Assembly: GCF_001440035.1 (NCBI RefSeq) | Contig: NZ_LJYG01000006.1 | Coordinates: forward strand, 1-35,153 | Origin: Bradyrhizobium manausense | GTDB lineage: Bacteria > Pseudomonadota > Alphaproteobacteria > Rhizobiales > Xanthobacteraceae | DNA: 35,153 bases | Direction: 5' to 3' | In this document: piece by piece, positions 24,111-33,254 of the stretch | Layout: each line of letters begins with the position of its first letter | Numbering within the stretch: the first letter of the stretch is position 1 | Position numbers and translations under genes: made by a program | Notes under the pieces: generated by a model | Database searches by the model: none | Told to the model about the DNA's origin: nothing | The model's input: only the letters and a program-made list of their open reading frames with translations

Positions 24111-25001
24111 TCACTTGTACTCCCGTTCCGTCCACCACGGGAAATAATCCGGCATGTCGCTCGACACCTTGTTCTTGAACTGCGCCGGCCGCTTCTCCAG
24201 GAACGACACCACGCCTTCCCTCACATCGTCCGAGCGGCCGCGGGCATAGATGCCGCGGCTGTCGATCTTGTGCGCTTCCATGGGATCGTCCGCACCCATC
24301 ATGCGCCACATCATCTGGCGGATCAGCGCGACCGACACCGGCGCGGTCTTGGCGCAAAATTCCTTGGCGAGCGCGCGGGCGGTCGGCAGGAGATCGTCGG
24401 GCGCCACGACCTTGCTGACGAGGCGACCGGCGAGGGCCTCCTGGGCCGGGAAGACGCGGCCCGAATAGCACCATTCCAGCGCCTGCGAGATGCCGACGAT
24501 GCGCGGCAGGAACCAGCTCGAGGCCGCCTCCGGCACAATGCCGCGCTGGGAGAACACGAAGCCGAAGCGCGCGGCCTCGGATGCGATGCGGATGTCCATC
24601 GCGAGCTGCATGGTGACGCCAATGCCGACCGCGGGACCGTTCACCGCGGCGATCACGGGCTTGAGGCACTTGAAGATGCGCAACGTCACCTGGCCGCCGC
24701 CGTCGCGCACCTGCGGGTCGCTGTAATCGACCCTACCGTCCGCGAAACGCTTGACCGGTCCGCGCCGCGCGTCGCGATCGAATGTATCGGCGCCCGACGA
24801 CAGATCCGCACCCGCGCAAAAGCCGCGACCGGCGCCTGTGACGATGATGGCACGGACATTGTCGTCCTTGTCGGCGGCGTCGAACGCGTCGATCAGCTCT
24901 CCTTGCATCTGTGCGTTGAAGGCGTTGAGCTTGTCGGGCCGGTTCAGCGCGATGGTGAGGATCTGCTCGGCGACCTCGTATTTGATCGTCTGATACGCCA
25001 T
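24111..25001 (-). CDS. Enoyl-CoA hydratase/isomerase (crotonase) family protein
   Basis: 296 residues from ATG 25001 (MAYQTIKYEV); the longer frame from 25067 starts inside a repeat. Crotonase fold with both oxyanion-hole loops: GRGFCAGADLSSG (58-70) and NGPAVGIGVTM (121-131); PEAASSWFLPRI (157-168) is the acid-base region. A ~20-residue insertion (DTFDRDARRGPVKRFADG, 72-89) is longer than in classical ECH. Family members hydrate or isomerise acyl-CoAs in fatty acid or aromatic degradation. It is on the same strand as the amidase cluster, but a family E repeat of about 75 bp lies between, so shared expression is uncertain. Confidence 0.9.
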   Translation of the reverse strand: MAYQTIKYEVAEQILTIALNRPDKLNAFNAQMQGELIDAFDAADKDDNVRAIIVTGAGRGFCAGADLSSGADTFDRDARRGPVKRFADGRVDYSDPQVRDGGGQVTLRIFKCLKPVIAAVNGPAVGIGVTMQLAMDIRIASEAARFGFVFSQRGIVPEAASSWFLPRIVGISQALEWCYSGRVFPAQEALAGRLVSKVVAPDDLLPTARALAKEFCAKTAPVSVALIRQMMWRMMGADDPMEAHKIDSRGIYARGRSDDVREGVVSFLEKRPAQFKNKVSSDMPDYFPWWTEREYK

Positions 25002-25036
25002 CGATGGTTTCCTTCCTGTCGTTCTTGAATCAATTC

Positions 25037-25110
25037 TGTCATTGCCGGGCTTGACCCGGCAATCCATCTTTTTTGATGACGATGGATGCGCGGGTCGAGC
25101 CCGCGCATGA
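25037..25110. repeat. Palindromic repeat, family E
   Basis: GTCATTGCCGGGCTTGACCCGGCAATCCATC, followed by GATGGATGCGCGGGTCGAGCCCGCGCATGA: nested stems GCCGGG/CCCGGC, GATGGAT/ATCCATC and CGCGGG/CCCGCG. Only copy in this window. The style matches common Bradyrhizobium intergenic repeats. Between amidase stop and crotonase start. Confidence 0.8.
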
Positions 25111-25141
25111 GGAGTTGTGCTGAGACGCTACGTGCGTGTCG

Positions 25142-26563
25142 CTACTTCGCCGGCGGCCTCGGCCACGGCCTCTGAGGGCCGCGCAGGCCTTCGAACGCCT
25201 TGGCCAGGCCGAGCACGCCGATATCGTCGAAGCGGCGGCCGATGATCTGCACGCCGATGGGAAAACCGCTGGCGTCGAAGCCGCCATTGATGGTGACGGC
25301 CGGGTTCTCCGACATATTCCACGGCACGGTAAAGGCGATGTGTTCGAACGGCCGCATCGGATCGTTGGTGGGCGAGGCCCAGTCAGCCGGGTAGTTCACG
25401 TTCGGCGCCGACGGCGAAATCACATAGTCGAGCTCGCAGAACAGTTTTGACGCCGCCGCGCGGATCGCCATGGTCTGGTTGAAGCCTCTGATAACATCGA
25501 CGCCCGAAAGCTTTGCGCCTGAAGCGCCCCATTTGAAAATGTAGGGCAGCACCTTTGCCTGGTCGGCCGGCGTCAGTTTCGACAGATCGTCCCACATCCG
25601 CGCGCGCCAGAAATTGTCGAGGCCGTCGAGCATCTCGCGCGTCAAGATGCCGTTGACCTCGGTGACGACGCTGCCTGCGGATTCGAATGCCTTTGCGGCC
25701 TTCACCGCGACCTCGCGGACGGCCCTTTCCGCCGGCAGGCCGACGCCGGCATCGAGCATCAGGCCGATGCGCAATTTGCGCGGCGACTTCTCAAGTCCCT
25801 TCCAGTTCAGCGGCTCCGCCGGCAGGCTCATGCCGTCGCGCCGATCGGGCTTGGCGATCACGCTCATCATCAGCGCGCAATCATCGACCGTGCGGGTCAT
25901 CGGGCCGGCGACGCGGCCGACATAGGGGGGATCGATCGGCACGCGGCCAAAGCTCGGCTTCAACCCGACAAGGCCACACCAAGCGGCGGGTAACCGCACC
26001 GAGCCGCCGATATCGGTGCCGAGATGCAGGGGGCCATAGCCCGCTGCGCCGGCCGCGCCTGCGCCCGCGCTGGAGCCGCCGGGATTCTTGGAGAGGTCCC
26101 AGGGATTGCGCGCCAGCGCATGGAACGAAGAGAGCCCCGAAGACAGCATGCCGTAATCGGGCATGGTGGTCTTGGCGAAGATGATGCTGCCTGCCTCACG
26201 CAAGCGCGCGGCGGGCGGCGCGTCCTTCTCGGCCGGCACCAGCTTGACGCTCGCAGCGCCCAGCGGCACCGGCACGCCCTTGGTCGCGATGTTGTCCTTG
26301 ATCGTGACAGGCACGCCGTCGAGCGGGCCTGACGGCTCGCCTCCGGTCCAGCGCGCGGTCGAGGCTTTTGCGGCCTCGCGCGCGCTGTCAGGATCGAACG
26401 CATAGAGCGCCTTCAGATGCGGCTCCCACGCAGCGACATGCGCGAGCAGATCCTCCAGCACCTCGCTTGGCGAGAATTGTTTTGCCCGATAGCCCGCGAT
26501 CAGATCGACCGCGGAGAGATCGTGCAGCGAGGTGATCGCATCCTCAGCACTCTTCTTCTGCAT
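25142..26563 (-). CDS. Amidase (amidase-signature family)
   Basis: 473-residue hydrolase that cleaves carboxamides to acid and ammonia. The full Ser-cisSer-Lys triad is present at the family's spacing: Lys89 (VTIKDN), Ser164 (NPGGSSAGAGA) and nucleophile Ser188 (GTDIGGSVRLPA). It is not GatA, as no gatB or gatC is nearby and the C-terminal part differs; more likely a catabolic amidase of broad acyl-amide range. The start at 26563 lies 2 bp after the M20 amidohydrolase stop, so the two are co-translated and probably process the same kind of imported amide or peptide-like compound. Confidence 0.93.
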   Translation of the reverse strand: MQKKSAEDAITSLHDLSAVDLIAGYRAKQFSPSEVLEDLLAHVAAWEPHLKALYAFDPDSAREAAKASTARWTGGEPSGPLDGVPVTIKDNIATKGVPVPLGAASVKLVPAEKDAPPAARLREAGSIIFAKTTMPDYGMLSSGLSSFHALARNPWDLSKNPGGSSAGAGAAGAAGYGPLHLGTDIGGSVRLPAAWCGLVGLKPSFGRVPIDPPYVGRVAGPMTRTVDDCALMMSVIAKPDRRDGMSLPAEPLNWKGLEKSPRKLRIGLMLDAGVGLPAERAVREVAVKAAKAFESAGSVVTEVNGILTREMLDGLDNFWRARMWDDLSKLTPADQAKVLPYIFKWGASGAKLSGVDVIRGFNQTMAIRAAASKLFCELDYVISPSAPNVNYPADWASPTNDPMRPFEHIAFTVPWNMSENPAVTINGGFDASGFPIGVQIIGRRFDDIGVLGLAKAFEGLRGPQRPWPRPPAK

Positions 26564-26565
26564 TG

Positions 26566-27729
26566 CTAACCGACCGGCATGCGCGTTTCGACGATCCGGG
26601 CGAACATGCTGGCGCCGATCGGCAGGATCTTGTCGTCGAGCACGAAGCCGGGATTGTGCACGGGCACGGAGCCGTCATGGCCGACCCAGAAATAGGCGCC
26701 GGGAATGGTCTCCAGCATGTCGGCAAAATCCTCGCTGCCCATCTTCGGCTGGCTGCGGGTGATCACCTTGGCGGGGTCGACGACGGTGCGCGCGACCTCC
26801 TCGACCACCTTGGACTGCTCGACCTGGTTGACCAGCACGTTGAAGGTGTCGCGGATGTCGACGTCGATCACGCAATTATAGGCGCTGGCGATGCCGGCGC
26901 AGATGGTGCGGATGCGTTCGCTGACGAGAGTGCGGACTTCCTTCGAGAAGGTGCGGATGGTGCCGCACAGATGCGCATCGCCGGGAATGACGTTGTAGGC
27001 GGAGCCGGCATGGATCTGGGTGATCGACACGACGGCGGCCTGGAGGGGCTCGACGTTGCGGCTGACGATGGTCTGGATCGCCTGCGCCAGCGTGGTCGCG
27101 ATGATCACCGCGTCCTTGGAGCGCTCGGGCATCGCGCCATGCGCGCCATAGCCGGTGATGCGGAGATCGAAGAAATCGGCGCTGGCCATGGCCGGGCCCG
27201 GCAGGATCGCGATCTCGCCGTGGTTGAGATCGGGCGCGTTGTGCAGGCCGTAGAGCTCGTCGCACGGAAACTTCTCGAACAGGCCGTCCTTGATCATGGC
27301 GCGGGCGCCGCCGAGGCCTTCCTCGGCCGGCTGGAAGATCAGGTGCACGGTGCCGTCGAAATTCCGTGTCTCGGCGAGATAGCGCGCGGTGCCGAGCAGC
27401 ATGGTGGTATGGCCGTCATGGCCGCAGCCGTGGAAACGGCCGGGGATTTTCGAGCTCCATTTCAGATTGGTGTTCTCTTCCATCGGCAGCGCGTCCATGT
27501 CGGCGCGCAGGCCAATGCGCTTGCTGCCGGAACCCTTGCCCTTGATGACGCCGATCACGCCGGTGCCGCCGAGACCGCGATGCACCTCGATGCCCCAGCT
27601 TGCCAGCTTGTCGGCGACGATGCCGGACGTCCGCACCTCCTCGAAGCCGATCTCGGGATGGGCGTGGAGGTCGCGCCTGATAGCGGTCAGTTCGTCGGCA
27701 TAGCCGTCGATGCGGTCGATGGTGGGCAT
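26566..27729 (-). CDS. M20 family amidohydrolase (hippurate hydrolase/N-acyl amino acid type)
   Basis: 387-residue metallo-aminoacylase of the M20D group. Metal-binding elements: RADMDALPMEE (75-85), HGCGHDGHT (100-108, with Cys102 and His104), and QPAEEGLGGA (133-142) with the catalytic Glu; YGLHNAPD follows. A dimerisation domain occupies about 185-290. It would hydrolyse N-acyl amino acids or aromatic conjugates. AAAGGA lies 5 bases before ATG 27729. Followed directly by the amidase gene. Confidence 0.93.
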   Translation of the reverse strand: MPTIDRIDGYADELTAIRRDLHAHPEIGFEEVRTSGIVADKLASWGIEVHRGLGGTGVIGVIKGKGSGSKRIGLRADMDALPMEENTNLKWSSKIPGRFHGCGHDGHTTMLLGTARYLAETRNFDGTVHLIFQPAEEGLGGARAMIKDGLFEKFPCDELYGLHNAPDLNHGEIAILPGPAMASADFFDLRITGYGAHGAMPERSKDAVIIATTLAQAIQTIVSRNVEPLQAAVVSITQIHAGSAYNVIPGDAHLCGTIRTFSKEVRTLVSERIRTICAGIASAYNCVIDVDIRDTFNVLVNQVEQSKVVEEVARTVVDPAKVITRSQPKMGSEDFADMLETIPGAYFWVGHDGSVPVHNPGFVLDDKILPIGASMFARIVETRMPVG

Positions 27730-27763
27730 GTGGTCCTTTTCCGTCAGCGAGTGGAAGCGCGCG

Positions 27764-27793
27764 ACGTTAGCCCCGCCTTCGCGGCAAGGGCAA
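27764..27793 (-). promoter_or_regulatory. Possible promoter for the M20 amidohydrolase-amidase genes
   Basis: Minus strand TTGCCC (27793-27788), 18-base spacer, TAACGT (27769-27764), 34 bp before the start at 27729. A modest match to a housekeeping promoter, supported by the 218-bp gap that separates these genes from the transporter ATPase upstream. Confidence 0.35.
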
Positions 27794-27856
27794 GCAACGA
27801 GACAATCGCGCCACGCATGGGCTCAAGCTGTTTTGGGAATGCTTGCCGCGCACACC

Positions 27857-27934
27857 GTCATTGCGAGCGCACCGAAGCAATCCAGGATCGCTCTGCGGAA
27901 ACCGTCTGGATTGCTTCGCTGCGCTCGCAATGAC
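27857..27934. repeat. Palindromic repeat, family D, copy 3
   Basis: GTCATTGCGAGCGCACCGAA ... CTTCGCTGCGCTCGCAATGAC, inner CAATCCAG/CTGGATTG arms. It begins 13 bp after the stop of the fused ATPase gene (minus strand) and so may end its transcript. Confidence 0.87.
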
Positions 27935-27947
27935 GCGGGGAGAGAGT

Positions 27948-29597
27948 TTAGGCGCTCGCCCCCACGCCCTCCGACACCGGCCGGAAATTCGCAAAATCCC
28001 AGTGGCGGCCCGGGGCGGCATCCAGCAGCGCCCTGGTGTAGGCCTCCTGCGGATGCGTCAGCACCTCTGCGGCAGGACCCTGTTCGACCACGCGGCCATG
28101 CTGCATCACCACGACCTCGTCGCAGATTTGCGCGGCGACGCGCAAATCATGGGTGATGAACAGGATGGCGATGCCGAGCCGCTTCTGGATCTCGTCGAGC
28201 AGGTCCAGCACCTGGGCCTGCACCGAGACGTCGAGCGCGGAGACCGCTTCATCCGCGACCAGCACGTCAGGGTCGAGCGCAAGCGCCCGCGCAATCGCGA
28301 TGCGCTGGCGCTGGCCGCCGGAGAATTGGTGCGGATAGCGCGAGACGGCGTCGGCGGGGAGGCCGACCAGCTCGAGCAGCTCGCGGGCACGCTTCATGGC
28401 GTTCGCATGCGAGACGCCGTAATTGATCGGGCCTTCCGCGATGCTCTCGCCGACGCTGACGCGTGGATTGAGCGAGCGATAAGGATCCTGGAACACGATC
28501 TGGATCTTCTGCCGGTGCGGCTGCAGCAGCCGGCGCGAGATGTCGGAGATCTCGCGGCCGGCGAGGCGCACGCCGCCCGAGGTCGGGTCGATCAGGCGGA
28601 CGATGCAGCGCGCCACCGTCGACTTGCCCGAGCCGCTCTCGCCGACGATGCCGAGGGTGCGACCCTTGCGCAGCGTCAGCGTCACCTTGTCGGCGGCGAC
28701 GACCTCGCGGCCTTTGCCGAAGAAGGCGCGCTCCTTGTAGACCTTGCTGAGATCGTTGGCCTCGAGCACGACGGGCTCACGGCTGTCCTCACGCGGCGGC
28801 CGTGGCACCAGGCTCGGCACGGAGGCCAGCAAATTGCGGGTGTATTCCATCGTGGGATTGCGCAGCACGGTGTCGAGCGGGCCGGTCTCGACCAGCCGGC
28901 CCTGCCGCATCACCGCGACGCGGTCGGCGATCTCGGCGACCACGCCCATGTCATGGGTGATGAACAGCACCGCGGTGCCGTGATCGCGCTGCAGCTCGCG
29001 GATCAGCGACAGGATCTGCTTCTGCGTGGTGACGTCGAGCGCGGTGGTCGGCTCGTCCGCGATCAGCAGCTTCGGCTCCAGCACCAGCGCCATCGCGATC
29101 ATGATGCGCTGGCGCTGGCCGCCGGAGAGCCGGTGCGGGTAGGAGGCGAAGATGCGCTCGACCTGGGGCAGGTGGACCTGCTCCATCATGTCGAGGATGC
29201 GCCGCTTGCGTGCCCTGGCGTCGAGCCTGGTGTGGGCGCGCAGCACCTCGTCGATCTGGCGGCCGACCGGCACGACAGGATTGAGCGCGGTCATCGGCTC
29301 CTGGAAGATCATCGCCATCTTGGTGGCGCGCAGCTGACGCAGGCGGCGATCGGTCGCGGTGAGGATTTCCTCGCCGACGAGCTTCACGCTGCCGCCTGAT
29401 GGAACCAGCGTGCCCTTCGGCAGCAGGCCCATCGTGGTGAGCGAGGTCACCGACTTGCCCGAGCCGCTTTCGCCGACGAGGCACAGCGTCTCGCCTTCGT
29501 GGACCTTTATCGAGATGCCGTCGATGATCTTCGGCCCGCCCGTTTTCTTGCCGACGGAGACGACGAGATTGTTGATGTCGAGGACTGGGTTGGTCAC
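27948..29597 (-). CDS. Peptide ABC transporter, fused double ATPase (DppD-DppF type)
   Basis: About 549 residues holding two complete oligopeptide-type ATPases in one chain. Domain 1: Walker A GESGSGKS near 42-49, [20 protein letters not shown]. Domain 2: a second GESGSGKST near 325, [27 protein letters not shown]. Both carry the C-terminal peptide-transporter extension ([21 protein letters not shown]). GTG 29597 with a GGAG site 9 bases upstream is preferred; ATG 29618 would place the start inside a family C repeat. It powers the two permeases encoded upstream; one chain replaces the usual DppD and DppF pair. Confidence 0.92.
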   Translation of the reverse strand: MTNPVLDINNLVVSVGKKTGGPKIIDGISIKVHEGETLCLVGESGSGKSVTSLTTMGLLPKGTLVPSGGSVKLVGEEILTATDRRLRQLRATKMAMIFQEPMTALNPVVPVGRQIDEVLRAHTRLDARARKRRILDMMEQVHLPQVERIFASYPHRLSGGQRQRIMIAMALVLEPKLLIADEPTTALDVTTQKQILSLIRELQRDHGTAVLFITHDMGVVAEIADRVAVMRQGRLVETGPLDTVLRNPTMEYTRNLLASVPSLVPRPPREDSREPVVLEANDLSKVYKERAFFGKGREVVAADKVTLTLRKGRTLGIVGESGSGKSTVARCIVRLIDPTSGGVRLAGREISDISRRLLQPHRQKIQIVFQDPYRSLNPRVSVGESIAEGPINYGVSHANAMKRARELLELVGLPADAVSRYPHQFSGGQRQRIAIARALALDPDVLVADEAVSALDVSVQAQVLDLLDEIQKRLGIAILFITHDLRVAAQICDEVVVMQHGRVVEQGPAAEVLTHPQEAYTRALLDAAPGRHWDFANFRPVSEGVGASA

Positions 29598-29613
29598 GTC
29601 ATTTCTCTCCGCC

Positions 29614-29737
29614 GTCATTCCGGGGCGCGCGTAGCGCGAACTACGGTGCGCAATTGCGCACCTGAGAATCCATCGGGCCGCAACTCAAGAGGTGAAATGG
29701 ATTCCGGGTTCGCGACTTCGTCGCGCCCCGGGATGAC
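29614..29737. repeat. Palindromic repeat, family C, copy 4
   Basis: GTCATTCCGGGGCGCG ... CGCGCCCCGGGATGAC with GAATCCAT/ATGGATTC inner arms and a short TGCGCAATTGCGCA palindrome near 29646-29659. It occupies nearly the whole gap between the DppC-like permease and the fused ATPase gene, within one transport operon. Confidence 0.85.
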
Positions 29738-29750
29738 AGCGTCATTCCCA

Positions 29751-30638
29751 TCACTTCCCCTCCCGCTGCTTCATGCGGGGATCGAGGGCGTCGCGGGCGG
29801 CGTCGCCGATCAGGTTGATGCTGAGGATGGCGATCGAGAGCAAAAGGCCCGGCCAGAAGATCAGCGTCGGCTTGAGCTGAAAGTACTGCCGGCCCTCGGC
29901 CATGATGTTGCCCCAGGTCGGCGTCTCCGGCGAGATGCCGGCACCGAGGAAAGAGAGGATGGCCTCGGTGAGGATGGCGGAGGCGCAGACATAGGTGCCC
30001 TGGACGATCAGCGGCGCGATCGTGTTCGGCATCAGATGCCGCCACATGATTTTCGGCAAGGACGAGCCGACCGAGATCGCGGCTTCCACATAGGGCTCCT
30101 CGCGCGCGGACAGCACGACCGAGCGCACCAGGCGTGCGACGCGCGGGATCTCGGGGATGGTGATCGCGACCAGCACCGTCCAGATGCTCGCGCCCGACAG
30201 CGAGACCACGGCGATCGCGAGCAGGATGCTCGGCATCGCCATCAGGCCGTCCATGACGCGCATCATCACGGAATCGACCAGCTTGAAGAAGCCGGAGACG
30301 AGACCGATCGCGAGCCCGATGGCGATCGAGAGGATCGCCGAGCCGATCCCGATCAGGAGCGAGATGCGGCCGCCATAGATGACGCGCGACAGCAGGTCGC
30401 GGCCATAGGCATCTGTGCCGAGCAGGAATTGCGCCGACGCCGGCTTGAGGCGCAGCGAGGGCGCAAGCTGGATCGGATCATGCGGCGCGATCAGCGGCGC
30501 CAGGATCGAGATCAGCACGATCAGCGCAAGGCAGATCGTGGCCGTCGCGATGATCGGCGTCGAGGTGAGGAATCCGAGGCGCGGCCGCAGCGGCGACGTG
30601 ATCGGAATCGAGGACTGCGGAAGGCTATCGACCGTCAT
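29751..30638 (-). CDS. Peptide ABC transporter permease (DppC-like)
   Basis: 295-residue inner-membrane permease. After a short cytoplasmic N-terminus come one helix, the OppC-type periplasmic segment HDPIQLAPSLRLKPAS with the FLLGTDAYGRDLLSRVIYG motif, and five further helices. The EAA loop that docks on the ATPase is visible (LVRSVVLSAREEPYVEAA). It pairs with the DppB-like permease 20 bp upstream. A family C repeat separates it from the ATPase gene. Confidence 0.94.
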   Translation of the reverse strand: MTVDSLPQSSIPITSPLRPRLGFLTSTPIIATATICLALIVLISILAPLIAPHDPIQLAPSLRLKPASAQFLLGTDAYGRDLLSRVIYGGRISLLIGIGSAILSIAIGLAIGLVSGFFKLVDSVMMRVMDGLMAMPSILLAIAVVSLSGASIWTVLVAITIPEIPRVARLVRSVVLSAREEPYVEAAISVGSSLPKIMWRHLMPNTIAPLIVQGTYVCASAILTEAILSFLGAGISPETPTWGNIMAEGRQYFQLKPTLIFWPGLLLSIAILSINLIGDAARDALDPRMKQREGK

Positions 30639-30658
30639 CGTTGTTCTTGTCCTTAGCC

Positions 30659-31600
30659 TTAGTAGCGGATGCGAGGATCGAGCAGCGTGTAGGCGACGTC
30701 GATCAGCAGGTTGACGACGACGTAGATCAGCGAGGTCAGCAGGATCATCGCCTGGATCACCGGATAGTCGCGCGCCAGCACCGCATCGACGGTGAGGCGG
30801 CCGATGCCGGGAATGTTGAACACGCTCTCGGTGACGACGACGCCGGAGATCAGCAGCGCAAAGCCGGTGCCGATCACGGTGATGACGGGCACGGCGGCGT
30901 TGCGCAACGCGTGCCGCAGCATCACCGCGACCTCGTTGATGCCCTTGGCGCGCGCCGTGCGCACATAGTCTTCGCCCAGCACATCGAGCATGGCCGCGCG
31001 CGTCATGCGCGCGATCAGCGCGATGTAGATGAAGGAGAGCGCGCAGGTCGGCAGGATGATGCGCTCGAAGAACGGCCCGAAGCCTGCGCTGATGCTCTTG
31101 AAGCCCTGCACCGGCACCCAGCGCAGGTCGATCGCGAAGACTTCGATCAGGAGATAGCCGACCACGAACACCGGCACCGAGAAGCCGAGCACCGACAGAC
31201 CCATCACGAAGCGGTCGATCCAGGTGCCGTGCTTCCAGGCTGCGATGGCGCCGAGCGGCACTGCGACGATGACGGCGAGGATGATGGTCGACAGCGCGAT
31301 CGAGATCGACGGCTCGACGCGCTGGCCGATCATCTTCATGACAGGCAGGTTGGAGATCAGCGAGGTGCCGAGATCGCCATGCAGCAGCTTGTTCACCCAG
31401 GTGATGAACTGCACGATCAGGGGCTCGTTGAGGCCGAGCGAGGTGCGGATGCGCTCCAGCCGCTCCGGCGTCGCATTGTCGCCGGCGAGGATCGCGGCGG
31501 GATCGCCGGGCGTCAGCCGCAGCAGCAGGAACACGAAAAGCGCGACGACGCCCATCACGGGCACGGCGGCGAAGATTCGGCGAAGGAGATATCCGAGCAA
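30659..31600 (-). CDS. Peptide ABC transporter permease (DppB-like)
   Basis: 313-residue inner-membrane permease. It starts MLGYLLRRIFAAVPVMGVV, typical of DppB, has the LTPGDPAAILAG segment near residue 30, the EAA loop MLDVLGEDYVRTARAKG, and the C-terminal DPRIRY. Six hydrophobic helices. First permease gene of the minus-strand transport operon; 20 bp separate it from the DppC-like gene. A 241-bp gap with a family A repeat lies upstream, before the M20 peptidase gene. Confidence 0.94.
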   Translation of the reverse strand: MLGYLLRRIFAAVPVMGVVALFVFLLLRLTPGDPAAILAGDNATPERLERIRTSLGLNEPLIVQFITWVNKLLHGDLGTSLISNLPVMKMIGQRVEPSISIALSTIILAVIVAVPLGAIAAWKHGTWIDRFVMGLSVLGFSVPVFVVGYLLIEVFAIDLRWVPVQGFKSISAGFGPFFERIILPTCALSFIYIALIARMTRAAMLDVLGEDYVRTARAKGINEVAVMLRHALRNAAVPVITVIGTGFALLISGVVVTESVFNIPGIGRLTVDAVLARDYPVIQAMILLTSLIYVVVNLLIDVAYTLLDPRIRY

Positions 31601-31736
31601 GTTGGATCCGTCAGATGAGAGTCAAATCGTCGGCAACGGTCATGGCCCGTTCTGCCATCAGCCTAACATTTCAGCAATTCCCGTGCCATCAAGGCCACAG
31701 ATTTCGCAGTGCGGCCACGTGTTTGACGCTGGTCCC

Positions 31737-31826
31737 GTAGGGTGGGCAAAGCGGAGCGTGCCCACGACCTTTTTCGATTGGAGACCGATGGTGGGCACGG
31801 CGCAAGCGCGCCTTTGCCCACCCTAC
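31737..31826. repeat. Palindromic repeat, family A, copy 2
   Basis: The same perfect 15-bp terminal arms as copy 1 (GTAGGGTGGGCAAAG / CTTTGCCCACCCTAC), with the inner asymmetric segment GTGGGCACGGCGC in inverted orientation. Sits between the M20 peptidase gene and the permease gene of the peptide transport region. Confidence 0.85.
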
Positions 31827-31841
31827 AGGACGGCGTCTGGA

Positions 31842-32972
31842 TCACTCTAGCGTCGCCAGCAGTCCCGCCATCAACCGGCCGCGATCAACCAGGCTCTCGA
31901 CCTCGATATACTCCTCCAGCGTGTGGGCATTGCCGCCGCGCACGCCAAGCCCGTCGAGCGTCGGAATGCCCATCGCGCCGGTGAAGTTACCGTCGGATCC
32001 GCCGCCGGAACTCGCATGGGGTAGCTCCGCGCCGAGAGATTTGGCGATGCCGCGCGCCTTTTCATACAGCGCGAGGGTGCCGGCATCCGGCTCCCACACC
32101 GGCCGCGTCACGCCGCGCGTCACCTTGAAGGTGACGTCATTGGTGGTGCCCGACAGCGCCAGCATGCGTTCGACGCCGCGGTCGAGATCGGCCTGGCGCT
32201 TGGCCATCGACAGCGCTTCGCCGGTGGCGGTCGTGGCAACGCAATTCACCCATTGCCCGCCATGCACGATGCCGACCGAGAAGGTGCAGTCCTCGGTCGT
32301 CATCGCGTCGATCGCAAGAATCTGCCGCGCCATCTCGCGGATGGCAGAACGTCCGGCCGACAAGGTCGCGCCGGCATGGCTCGGCCGTCCGGTCGCTTCC
32401 AGATTGAAGCGCGCGATGGCGTAACGTCCGGTGGTGACGCCGTTGTCGGCGCGGCCGGGCTCGGGCACCAGCACATATTTGTTGCGCGCGGCTTCCGCCT
32501 CGATGAGGTCGCGTGTCGAGGGTGTGCCGACTTCCTCGTCCGGCGTGAACAGGATGGTGATCGGCAGCGGCGTGGTGAACGACGCGCGCGCCAGCTGCCG
32601 GATCGCTTCCAGCGACAGGTAGTTGCCGCCCTTCATGTCGAAGATGCCGGGGCCGTAGCAGCGGTTGCCCTCGCGCCGCCACTTCAACTTCTCGATGGTG
32701 CCGACCGGGTGGACCGTATCCATGTGTCCGGCGATCAGGATGCCCGGCTCGCCCTGCCTCGGATGGGGAAAACGCGCGCGAACGGCGCCGCCGAAGCCCT
32801 GACGGCCGGCGATGCGTTCGATGGTCGCACCCATGATCGCCATATCGCGCGCCGCGATATCGAGCATGCGGTTCACCGCGCTCGCATCCCAGGTCGGGCT
32901 CTCGCATTCCACCCAGGTGCGCAGGCCCTCGAGCATGGCCTCGGAATCGAAGGGAAGATTGGCTGGATTCAT
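31842..32972 (-). CDS. M20 family metallopeptidase (glutamate carboxypeptidase-like)
   Basis: 376 residues from ATG 32972 (MNPANLPFDS); the longer frame to 33167 adds a 65-residue arginine-rich stretch with no family support. Zinc ligands and catalytic acids of the M20A/CPG2 type: AGHMDTVHP (81-89, His83), GPGIFDMKGG (107-116, Asp112), TPDEEVGTP (143-151, Glu146-Glu147), Glu171, and a C-terminal His in GNAHTLEEYIEV. No signal peptide, so it acts in the cytoplasm, probably on peptides or N-acyl compounds brought in by the adjacent transporter. Divergent from the binding-protein gene across a 282-bp region. Confidence 0.92.
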   Translation of the reverse strand: MNPANLPFDSEAMLEGLRTWVECESPTWDASAVNRMLDIAARDMAIMGATIERIAGRQGFGGAVRARFPHPRQGEPGILIAGHMDTVHPVGTIEKLKWRREGNRCYGPGIFDMKGGNYLSLEAIRQLARASFTTPLPITILFTPDEEVGTPSTRDLIEAEAARNKYVLVPEPGRADNGVTTGRYAIARFNLEATGRPSHAGATLSAGRSAIREMARQILAIDAMTTEDCTFSVGIVHGGQWVNCVATTATGEALSMAKRQADLDRGVERMLALSGTTNDVTFKVTRGVTRPVWEPDAGTLALYEKARGIAKSLGAELPHASSGGGSDGNFTGAMGIPTLDGLGVRGGNAHTLEEYIEVESLVDRGRLMAGLLATLE

Positions 32973-33064
32973 CTTGATGTCTCTCAGGCTTCGAAAGATG
33001 GAACGCTCATTGCAAGGTGCAGGCGAGACGAGCAGGCAGGACTGGCGGAGTTGAGTTGTAGAGC

Positions 33065-33124
33065 CAATCCGGTCTTTGTGGAGCCCGCAGCTGCGCCGCA
33101 AGGGCCTGCACCGAAACCGGATTG
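33065..33124. promoter_or_regulatory. Inverted repeat in the divergent region before the peptide-binding protein gene
   Basis: CAATCCGGT (33065-33073) and ACCGGATTG (33116-33124) are perfect 9-bp arms 42 bases apart, with a small GCAGCTGC palindrome between. The position between two divergent genes suggests paired operators for a shared regulator (looping) or a leader structure; no regulator gene is nearby. Confidence 0.3.
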
Positions 33125-33254
33125 ACGCGCTCAAGACTGTCTGCAAGTCTCGAAAAGACAAAGGCATTGCATGAGGTTAGTTCGCCTAAAGAACGCACCG
33201 AATGCTCAACCAATAATCCGCCTTTGAACAGTTTCACGTCAGGAGAAACTTTAT

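Noticed and set aside
1744..31826. Palindromic repeats as CRISPR arrays or insertion sequences
   Set aside because: Copies are dispersed, not tandem with spacers, and none encodes a transposase or has clear target duplications.
32973..33167. Arginine/cysteine-rich extension of the M20 peptidase
   Set aside because: It would cover the divergent regulatory region and resembles translated noncoding DNA; the ATG at 32972 matches the family start.
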